A stretch of 12,143 nucleotides of DNA from CAZOZK01 sp964584245. GTDB lineage: Bacteria > Patescibacteriota > Microgenomatia > UBA1400 > PJMF01. Numbering within the stretch: the first letter of the stretch is position 1; each line of letters opens with the position of its first letter. This document shows positions 1 through 5,064 of the stretch, piece by piece. Position numbers and translations under genes: made by a program. The stretch spans positions 1-12,143 of the forward strand of contig CAZOZK010000028.1 in the NCBI GenBank assembly GCA_964584245.1, read 5' to 3'. The notes beneath the pieces are model-generated. The model worked only from the letters and a program-made list of their open reading frames with translations. It was not told where the DNA came from and made no database searches.

Positions 1-289
1 CTGGCTGGTAGTAGTCGTAGTAGGACACAAAATAACTGACTGCATTTTCTGGAAAAAAGTCTCGGAACTCTTGATACAGCTGGGCTGCCAAGGTTTTGTT
101 GTGGGCGATGATCAAGGTTGGCTTTTGCACATTGGCAATAACGTTGGCCATGGTGAAGGTCTTACCCGATCCAGTTACACCCAACAAAACTTGATGTGGT
201 GCTTTTTCGCGCACACCTTTTGTTAGCTGTTCGATTGCCTGTGGCTGATCTCCCGTTGGTTGAAATGTTGATGCAAGTTTGAAGGACAT
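1..289 (-). CDS. uvrB: UvrABC system protein B, N-terminal part (cut by window edge)
   Basis: UvrB is the damage-verifying helicase-like subunit of nucleotide excision repair; it receives DNA from UvrA and recruits the UvrC nuclease. Translating the minus strand from the ATG at 289-287 gives 96 residues without a stop. They begin MSFKLASTFQPTGDQPQAI, carry Walker A GVTGSGKT at residues 37-44 and the helicase Ia-type stretch AHNKTLAAQLYQEF at about 62-75, and end in YYDYYQP, the start of the UvrB beta-hairpin that clamps damaged DNA. All match the usual N-terminus of this roughly 660-residue family; the remainder lies outside the window. A -10-like TATAAT lies only 9 bases before the ATG, so the mRNA may be almost leaderless. 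The gene is divergent from the ATP-grasp operon. Family identification is near certain. Confidence 0.97.
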   Translation of the reverse strand, partial: MSFKLASTFQPTGDQPQAIEQLTKGVREKAPHQVLLGVTGSGKTFTMANVIANVQKPTLIIAHNKTLAAQLYQEFRDFFPENAVSYFVSYYDYYQP

Positions 290-308
290 GAATAGTCTAT
301 TATACAAG
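290..308 (-). promoter_or_regulatory. Putative uvrB promoter (-10 box) with overlapping palindrome
   Basis: On the minus strand a perfect TATAAT occupies 304-299, followed by nine bases and then the uvrB ATG, which would place transcription start only a few bases before translation start. No convincing -35 hexamer is seen. The box overlaps an inverted repeat, AATAG-T-CTATT at 291-301, a possible operator. The sequence is read directly; function is inferred. Confidence 0.5.
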
Positions 309-313
309 ATAAG

Positions 314-338
314 TGATAAAATGAGGGTACATAAGAGA
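314..338 (+). promoter_or_regulatory. Putative promoter and weak RBS of the ATP-grasp operon
   Basis: An extended -10-like element, TGATAAAAT, lies at 314-322 (TG, one base, TAAAAT). Start of transcription would fall near 329, giving a leader of about 15 bases. A weak purine stretch AAGAGA at 333-338 precedes the ATG at 344. No good -35 box is present. The whole 54-base divergent gap (290-343) is shared with the uvrB promoter on the other strand. Confidence 0.4.
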
Positions 339-343
339 ATATA

Positions 344-1204
344 ATGTCGAACACAAATCAAAACCTTCATGTGCGATGTCTTGAGAGGGCTTTAGTTGAG
401 TTAGCCGTGCCTTACGCCAAACCTCCTAAAGCAGATTTTTGTGTTCAGGTGCAAATTGGCCATCAATCCTATTATTTTGTTGCGAATATGCTTCCTTTGA
501 ACAATGAGGTTTTGGTAAATATTTCTCAGGACAAAGGTCTTACCTACGATTTGTTGCATGAGTATATTCGAATGCCTCACACACTCACTTTTATTGATCC
601 TCAAGCAGATGAAAAATATCAACCCTACGTAACGCATTCAACTCAGCAGCACATTCTTTCAGAAATTGAGAAGACTTTTCCCTATCCGTTGGTAGTCAAA
701 AGAAATAGTGGTTCACAAGGTGAAAATGTGTTTTTATGCAAAGATCAGTCGGAAGTAAAGCAAGCAATTAGCCAAGTATTTTTTAAAGATACTCCCTCTT
801 ATGACCATGTTTTGTTAGCTCAAGAAGCAATCCAGATTGCAAAAGAATTTAGAGTGACAGTGCTTGGTGGGCACGTTCAATTAGTTTATGTAAAAGATAT
901 TTCGCAAGCAACTTTTACAGGCAATTTGAGTCCTTTGCATTGGGACAATGCACATGCTCAGTTGGTTTTAGAATCAGATAATTCCGAACTATGGCAGCGG
1001 CTAAGCACATTTATTGCTCCTATTTTTGAGAAACTCAACTTGGAGTACGGTGGTTTGGATATTTGTTTGGATACATCTGGTAATCTTGTCCTGTTTGAGA
1101 TAAACTCACACCCTGCTTATAGTCATCTGCTAGCTGCTGCAGGTGAGGAAGTTTTGGTTGATTTATATAAAAAAATCATTGTATTTCTTAAAGAAAAGTC
1201 ATAA
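344..1204 (+). CDS. ATP-grasp domain ligase (RimK / glutathione synthetase-like)
   Basis: This is a predicted carboxylate-amine ligase that activates a carboxylate as an acyl phosphate with ATP and joins it to an amine. The 286 residues contain the ATP-grasp landmarks in order: a lid-side segment SQDKGLTYDLL (61-71), similar to the DK-T-LL stretch before the ATP-binding domain of cyanophycin synthetase and related ligases; the ATP-binding lysine and glycine loop VVKRNSGSQGENV (117-129); the segment EFRVTVLGG (168-176); and the metal-binding end YGGLDI...LFEINSHP, with D239, E252 and N254 as the probable Mg ligands. Residues 1-60 are not recognisable. The gene is first in a three-gene operon, six bases before the CofE-like gene, which suggests that the two ligases act on one substrate. 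The substrate is unknown; glutathione synthetase or RimK itself is not supported. Confidence 0.85.
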   Translation: MSNTNQNLHVRCLERALVELAVPYAKPPKADFCVQVQIGHQSYYFVANMLPLNNEVLVNISQDKGLTYDLLHEYIRMPHTLTFIDPQADEKYQPYVTHSTQQHILSEIEKTFPYPLVVKRNSGSQGENVFLCKDQSEVKQAISQVFFKDTPSYDHVLLAQEAIQIAKEFRVTVLGGHVQLVYVKDISQATFTGNLSPLHWDNAHAQLVLESDNSELWQRLSTFIAPIFEKLNLEYGGLDICLDTSGNLVLFEINSHPAYSHLLAAAGEEVLVDLYKKIIVFLKEKS

Positions 1205-1210
1205 CTAACT

Positions 1211-1987
1211 ATGAAAATTACTGCCTATAAAACGAGATTAGTTGTCAATAAAGATTCACTTTTCGATGTCATTACCCAAGCTATTCCTCATCTTCCCGAA
1301 AAGAGCGTGGTGGTAGTTGCTTCAAAAATTGTGGCTACTTGCGAAGGTCAATTCGTTGCAAAGCAGCCAGACTTAAATCCGGACGAAAGGAAAGCAGAGA
1401 AACACGCCCTTGTCCGCCAAGAAGCCACTTTGTACACTGAGCCACACTCATCAAAATATGACCTTATGCTTACCATCAAAGAAAACTGGATGTTTGTGAA
1501 TGCTGGACTCGATGAATCTAACGCAGATGGACAATATTTGCTTTGGCCTGAAAATCCCCAGCAATCCGCCAACGACATTTGGCATTTTTTGCGTGAGCAC
1601 TATGGAGTCAAGGAAGTTGGCGTCACTATTTCTGATAGCACCAGCATTCCCCTCAACTGGGGGGTGATTGGTCACGCGATTGCCCATTGTGGATTTGAGG
1701 CGCTCAAAAGTTACATCGGCAAGCCAGATTTGTACGGACGATTACTCAAGATGGAGCAGGTTAACATGATGCAGTCGATTACTGCGGCCGCGGTGCTTGA
1801 GATGGGTGAAGGCGCGGAGCGCACTCCCCTGGCTGTGGTTCAGGATGTTCGTGATATTGTGTTTCAAGATCATCAACCAACACAAAAAGAGTTGTCAGAT
1901 TTGCATATTGAGCTTGAGGATGATGCCTACGCGCCCATTTTGACCAAAGCTGATTGGAAAAAAGGTGGCGGTGGCTACAAAGGTTAA
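1211..1987 (+). CDS. CofE-like protein (coenzyme F420-0:L-glutamate ligase family)
   Basis: CofE family proteins form gamma-linked glutamyl amide bonds using GTP, classically on the F420 precursor. The 258 residues align along the family: VVASKIVATCEGQFV (36-50), NAGLDESNADG (97-107), LLWPENPQQSA (110-120), the strand VGVTISDST (136-144) with W150-G151 where CofE has its arginine-rich GRPWR segment, AIAHCGFEAL (156-165), GKPDLYGRLL (170-179), and ITAAAVLEMGEGAERTPLAVV (190-210). The arginine-rich segment is changed (SIPLNWG), so the nucleotide or acceptor may differ from true CofE. No F420 biosynthesis gene is visible, and an F420 role should not be assumed. It starts six bases after the ATP-grasp gene without a Shine-Dalgarno sequence, consistent with translational coupling. 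The family call is strong; the substrate is open. Confidence 0.87.
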   Translation: MKITAYKTRLVVNKDSLFDVITQAIPHLPEKSVVVVASKIVATCEGQFVAKQPDLNPDERKAEKHALVRQEATLYTEPHSSKYDLMLTIKENWMFVNAGLDESNADGQYLLWPENPQQSANDIWHFLREHYGVKEVGVTISDSTSIPLNWGVIGHAIAHCGFEALKSYIGKPDLYGRLLKMEQVNMMQSITAAAVLEMGEGAERTPLAVVQDVRDIVFQDHQPTQKELSDLHIELEDDAYAPILTKADWKKGGGGYKG

Positions 1988-2030
1988 GCCTGCAAAGAAT
2001 CGGCTGAGTAAAAATAAACAGAAAGTATGT

Positions 2031-2621
2031 ATGAAAAAAACAGTAATTTCTGTGACAACAAAAACAGGTGATGGTGGTGTTTCTGGCTTGGCAAATGGCC
2101 AGCGCTTGAGTAAGGCTGATTTACATTTTGAGGTTGTGGGAACTTTAGACGAGCTAAATTCTTGGCTTGGTTTAGTTGTGGTTAAACTCAATCAACTTGG
2201 AGATGTTGCTAGTTGGCAAACTCATGCGACCTATTTGCAAGAAGTGCAAGATACCTTGTTTTATATTGGTGCCGAAGTTGCGCAGTCTCCAAAAGCAAAA
2301 CTCAAACATGAAGCTTTGAAAAAACTTGAAATAGCAGCTGAAAATCTGCAAGCACAGCTAGCTGATGACTGGCATACACGCTTTGTGTTGCCTGGCGGTA
2401 CCGAGATTGGTGCTTGGCTGGACATTGCCCGAACTGTCTGTCGCAGAGCCGAGCGTGGCATGGTGCAGCTTCAGGCTGTGCAATCAGAAGCGAGTTCGGA
2501 TGTGACTCAGAATCCCATTTTGGTCAAATACATCAACAGACTCTCCGACTATTTGTATGTCTTGCGCGTATTCATGAACGATCAATTGCAATACGAAGAG
2601 CGGGAGTTTGTGGCGAAGTAA
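2031..2621 (+). CDS. pduO: PduO-type ATP:cob(I)alamin adenosyltransferase
   Basis: The enzyme transfers the 5'-deoxyadenosyl group of ATP to cob(I)alamin, making adenosylcobalamin in the cytosol. From the ATG at 2031 the protein has 196 residues, normal for the single-domain PduO form. It shows the N-terminal nucleotide loop TTKTGDGG (9-16), GTLDELNS (37-44), RFVLPGG (117-123), the arginine helix ARTVCRRAER (133-142) and the C-terminal signature NRLSDYL (169-175). These are the residues that bind ATP and the corrin in known family members. An in-frame GTG at 1965 would overlap the CofE-like gene and add 22 lysine-rich residues not typical of the family, so 2031 is preferred; no strong Shine-Dalgarno sequence supports either. 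It is third in the operon, 43 bases after the CofE-like gene. A likely user is a class II ribonucleotide reductase elsewhere in the genome (inference). Confidence 0.9.
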   Translation: MKKTVISVTTKTGDGGVSGLANGQRLSKADLHFEVVGTLDELNSWLGLVVVKLNQLGDVASWQTHATYLQEVQDTLFYIGAEVAQSPKAKLKHEALKKLEIAAENLQAQLADDWHTRFVLPGGTEIGAWLDIARTVCRRAERGMVQLQAVQSEASSDVTQNPILVKYINRLSDYLYVLRVFMNDQLQYEEREFVAK

Positions 2622-2632
2622 AGTTTAAACTT
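2621..2632. repeat. 12-bp perfect palindrome between convergent genes
   Basis: AAGTTTAAACTT spans the last base of the pduO stop codon and the short gap before the oppositely directed 2639-3157 gene. It is a perfect palindrome but AT-rich, has no loop and no following T tract, so it is not a good Rho-independent terminator. It is the only symmetrical element in the 17-base convergent gap. Confidence 0.45.
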
Positions 2633-2638
2633 GGTCAG

Positions 2639-3157
2639 TTACGTTCTCGGCTGGCTTAACAAATCAGTATATTCAATTACAATAACTAACCGAATTTTGT
2701 CTTTGAGTAATGAATCATCCGCAGGAACGTTGCTTGCCCAATGATAATATTTAAAATCATCAAAAAACTTATCATTATTATCGTAGACTAATAGAAAACC
2801 TGTTTCATTGCTATGTTTGGGCATTGCATAATTTGCAGCCATATTTGGGTGATTTGTAACATTAATTGAAGTAGTATCATTTTCTACATTTAACTCATGG
2901 CCATTCTCTTTAATAATATCTAGAGTCTTTTTTGAATCCTCGTTTCTTCTAGTAATACCCCTAAAACTGTAATTTTGAGATTCTTTTGACTGATCAACCT
3001 GCAAATAACCAGAAAACTCCTGAGGAAGTTTATTTTTTATTAGTCCCAGTACGTCTCCACCATTATTAAAAATTTCACTTCTACTGCATGAAATAGTTAC
3101 AATATGTAGATTAGGATTATTGTTTTCGGGGTTTGGTCTAGAAAATTCTCCCTGCAT
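2639..3157 (-). CDS. Hypothetical protein, AT-rich, no recognised family
   Basis: I do not recognise this protein. From the ATG at 3157-3155 it has 172 residues. An in-frame GTG at 3166 would add three residues, but a -10-like TATACT ends 11 bases before the ATG and argues for the shorter, nearly leaderless form. The sequence is asparagine-rich and polar, with a hydrophobic strand IVTISCS near the N-terminus and another, IRLVIVIEY, near the C-terminus, so it may be a small soluble alpha/beta domain. It has no signal peptide, membrane helix or obvious catalytic motif. A hand count over 2701-2940 gives about 31% G+C, clearly below the flanking genes, which suggests recent acquisition or relaxed constraint. 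It lies 53-62 bases downstream of lexA on the same strand and converges on pduO. That it is a real gene is likely but not proven. Confidence 0.6.
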   Translation of the reverse strand: MQGEFSRPNPENNNPNLHIVTISCSRSEIFNNGGDVLGLIKNKLPQEFSGYLQVDQSKESQNYSFRGITRRNEDSKKTLDIIKENGHELNVENDTTSINVTNHPNMAANYAMPKHSNETGFLLVYDNNDKFFDDFKYYHWASNVPADDSLLKDKIRLVIVIEYTDLLSQPRT

Positions 3158-3175
3158 AGATAACACTCAGTATAC
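3158..3175 (-). promoter_or_regulatory. Putative promoter of the 2639-3157 gene
   Basis: TATACT at 3174-3169 on the minus strand matches the -10 consensus in five of six positions and is followed by 11 bases before the ATG at 3157, so the mRNA leader would be only a few bases. No clear -35 box is visible. The hexamer is part of a GTATAC palindrome. Confidence 0.4.
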
Positions 3176-3197
3176 ACCTTTAATAGATGTATATTAT

Positions 3198-3226
3198 GTA
3201 TTAGAGTTTCTCATCAGATCTAATAC
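3198..3226. repeat. 8-bp inverted repeat at the end of lexA
   Basis: GTATTAGA (3198-3205) and TCTAATAC (3219-3226) form a perfect 8-bp inverted repeat with a 13-base loop; the lexA stop codon (3222-3220) lies in one arm. A second pair, AGTTTC (3205-3210) and GAAACT (3228-3233), interleaves with it. The stem is AT-rich with no T tract, so termination after lexA is possible but weakly supported. Confidence 0.4.
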
Positions 3227-3840
3227 TGAAACTTCCTAATCAATCCCACTACTCTTCCCTGAATCTGGACGTTGGTGGCGTAGATTGGGCTCATGGTTGA
3301 GTTGGCTGGCTCCAAGCGGATGCGGGTCATCTCCTTGTAATAGCGTTTGAGTGTGGCGAGCCCGTTGTCGAGCAAGGCAACCACGATGTCGCCGTCTTTG
3401 ACATTGTTGGTTTCCTCAATTACAACGTAATCACCATCGTCAATATGGTCCTCGATCATGGATTGACCTTTGACCTGCAAAACATACGATCGGTACTTGG
3501 TACTAATCATCTCTGGTGAGACCTTAAAAGATGCACTTTCGTCTGGATGTGGATCAATTGGTTGTCCAGCAGCAATGAATCCCATAAAAGGAACATCAAT
3601 ACTATCTGACATTTTGATGTAGGTGCGATCAATCAACTCAATTCCGCGAACTGCACCTTCAAATTTTCGAATAATTTTTTTGCGGGTAAGCGCTTGCAAG
3701 TGTTCATGAACTGTCGCCAGTGATGAAACACCAATGGCAGATGCAATTTCTTGCAAGGTTGGTGAGTAGCCATTTTTTTGAATATATTGAGCAATAAAAT
3801 CAACAATTTGACGTTGGCGTTTGTACAGTGTTACTGGCAT
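3220..3840 (-). CDS. lexA: LexA repressor (SOS regulator, S24 self-cleaving)
   Basis: LexA represses DNA-damage genes and cleaves itself when activated by RecA filaments. The 206 residues have the usual length and order. A winged helix-turn-helix occupies about 1-70, with SPTLQEIASAIGVSS (26-40) and TVHEHLQALTRKK (43-55). The cleavage site is Ala91-Gly92 in FIAAGQP. The serine nucleophile is S127 in VKGQSMIEDHI and the base is K165 in LATLKRYY. All catalytic elements are intact, so an autocleaving repressor is expected. The ATG at 3840 has the only clear Shine-Dalgarno sequence in the window (AAGGA at 3849-3845). Upstream in-frame codons lack a start. The DUF368 transporter gene lies 178 bases upstream on the same strand. 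Autoregulation is usual for the family, and a candidate operator overlaps the promoter region. Confidence 0.96.
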   Translation of the reverse strand: MPVTLYKRQRQIVDFIAQYIQKNGYSPTLQEIASAIGVSSLATVHEHLQALTRKKIIRKFEGAVRGIELIDRTYIKMSDSIDVPFMGFIAAGQPIDPHPDESASFKVSPEMISTKYRSYVLQVKGQSMIEDHIDDGDYVVIEETNNVKDGDIVVALLDNGLATLKRYYKEMTRIRLEPANSTMSPIYATNVQIQGRVVGLIRKFQY

Positions 3841-3867
3841 GTGTTCCTTATAGTAAATACTCTTATA
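3841..3867 (-). promoter_or_regulatory. lexA RBS, candidate -10 boxes and short inverted repeat
   Basis: On the minus strand, AAGGA at 3849-3845 sits four bases before the lexA ATG. Two -10-like hexamers are available: TATAAG (3867-3862) and TACTAT (3855-3850), the latter nine bases before the ATG. An inverted repeat AGTA-AA-TACT (3852-3861) overlaps them and is a candidate LexA autoregulatory site. No classical Gram-positive or E. coli SOS box is present. Confidence 0.4.
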
Positions 3868-4018
3868 TTTTGATAAAACAGCTAGTTTGGTTACATTTGC
3901 ACCCGTATCTTCGGGCGTATCTTTCCCAAACCAACCTTAGAATAACCGAACATGCCGGTGGAACGCAACTACATCTTTTGGTATCAAAATTCGCGGTAAA
4001 AATTGTGAGCGCTGAAAG
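3841..4018. other. 178-base gap between the DUF368 gene and lexA, with a two-stem structure
   Basis: This is the longest gene-free stretch in the window. It contains a nested structure: GTTTGG (3885-3890) pairs with CCAAAC (3926-3931), enclosing CACCCG (3900-3905) against CGGGCG (3912-3917, one G.T pair) around a six-base loop. No T tract follows on either strand. A plus-strand frame is open across the region up to a TAG at 4020-4022, but the peptide is not recognisable. It may be a lexA leader, a gene remnant or simple spacer. Confidence 0.4.
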
Positions 4019-5005
4019 TTAGAGCTTATCAAACCCATCATCCTTTTTGGGAGATTTTTGATCTCGGCTGTCAGCCCAGTTGTGGAGTGCATAGACGCCT
4101 ACACAAGTAATTGTGGCAATGCCGACAATCAATGCAATACTTGGCAGTGAGAAAGCAAATATACCAACTCTTTCAAATACTGGTTCGTCTTCTACTATTG
4201 CAGTGACCTTGACGAAAGGCCATAGCACATATGCAGAAGCAATCATGAGTCCAAGCAAAAATGACATGAGTTCATTTCTGACATGTTCGAATGCCCATTT
4301 GATTAAGCGCACTGTTGTAAGTAAACCTGCACCAAGTCCACTGATAAATATAATGAGCGAAGTAATTTCAGACATAGACAAGCCATTTTTTGCACTGGCT
4401 ACTAGGCCGATTACAAAACTGTAGAGTCCCAGAATCAAGAGAATAAATGAACCACTGATGCCAGGCAGAACCATTGCTGAAATACCGGCGATTCCTCCAA
4501 AAAATAGATACAATGGATGTGGGTTTGTTACATTAGCTTCTCTGTCTCCAACTAAAAATATGCCTAGGACTAGTACTGTTGTTATAAAGGCTATAGCTAT
4601 GTTTTTTAGTGTGAGTTTGTCAATTTGTTTATACACGATGTAAATGGTTGGGGGTGTTAGACCAATCAAGAATGCAAACAGCAAATGTGGATACGTGGTG
4701 AGGATAAATAATATAAATGATGAAAGAGAAATTATCGAGGTGATCATACCTAAACCAAGAGTGATACCAAACTGCCAACGAATAGCAAAAAAGGCTTTTT
4801 TGATGTCCTCAATTGAATTTTTGCCAATCAGAGTAAACAAAATGACTTTTACCAACTGAGTTGCTTGAAAAAGTAGATCAATAAAATCATCATAAATACC
4901 TAGGAGCAAGGCGACGGTTGAGCCACTTACTCCAGGAATTATTTCCGCGATTCCGATAGCGATACCTTGTAGATATGTTTTCACAAACGTGGATAAAAAT
5001 TGCAT
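4019..5005 (-). CDS. popT: DUF368 family membrane protein, predicted polyprenyl-phosphate transporter
   Basis: DUF368 proteins, including PopT, have been implicated in returning undecaprenyl phosphate across the cytoplasmic membrane for reuse in cell-wall synthesis. The 328 residues are mostly hydrophobic with about eight to ten predicted membrane segments. The family's internal duplication is visible: GIAEIIPGVSGSTVALLLGIY (18-38) in the first half and AMVLPGISGSFILLILGLY (177-195) in the second, each with a PG[VI]SGS motif expected to form re-entrant substrate-binding loops. The C-terminus is charged (DSRDQKSPKKDDG) and probably cytoplasmic. Length and motif spacing fit the family. The ATG at 5005 follows an extended -10-like box by nine bases, suggesting its own leaderless promoter after gpmI. 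The family call is firm; the substrate is inferred from studied homologues. Confidence 0.92.
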   Translation of the reverse strand: MQFLSTFVKTYLQGIAIGIAEIIPGVSGSTVALLLGIYDDFIDLLFQATQLVKVILFTLIGKNSIEDIKKAFFAIRWQFGITLGLGMITSIISLSSFILFILTTYPHLLFAFLIGLTPPTIYIVYKQIDKLTLKNIAIAFITTVLVLGIFLVGDREANVTNPHPLYLFFGGIAGISAMVLPGISGSFILLILGLYSFVIGLVASAKNGLSMSEITSLIIFISGLGAGLLTTVRLIKWAFEHVRNELMSFLLGLMIASAYVLWPFVKVTAIVEDEPVFERVGIFAFSLPSIALIVGIATITCVGVYALHNWADSRDQKSPKKDDGFDKL

Positions 5006-5023
5006 AGATTTTCTACTATACCA
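5006..5023 (-). promoter_or_regulatory. Putative extended -10 promoter of the DUF368 gene
   Basis: On the minus strand TGGTATAGT (5023-5015) is an extended -10 element (TG, one base, TATAGT), followed by exactly nine bases and the ATG at 5005. Spacing is the same as at uvrB, implying a leaderless or near-leaderless transcript. No -35 box is needed for an extended -10, and none is seen. Confidence 0.45.
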
Positions 5024-5064
5024 TATGCATTTTTATGACACAGCTGTTGATTCTTGTATTTGTT

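Noticed and set aside
1965..2030. Upstream GTG start giving PduO 22 extra residues
   Set aside because: It would overlap the end of the CofE-like gene and add a lysine-rich segment not seen in the family; the ATG at 2031 places the TKTGD motif at the usual distance from the N-terminus.
2622..2638. Bidirectional Rho-independent terminator between convergent genes
   Set aside because: The only symmetry is an AT palindrome with no loop, GC stem or T tract.
3198..3233. RNA pseudoknot formed by the two interleaved repeats after lexA
   Set aside because: The connecting loop between the second arms has no free bases and the arms share a base, so both stems cannot form together.
3891..4022. Plus-strand open frame overlapping the lexA upstream region as a small gene
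   Set aside because: Its only ATG lies inside lexA on the other strand, no ribosome site is evident and the peptide resembles nothing recognised; kept only as a note on the region.
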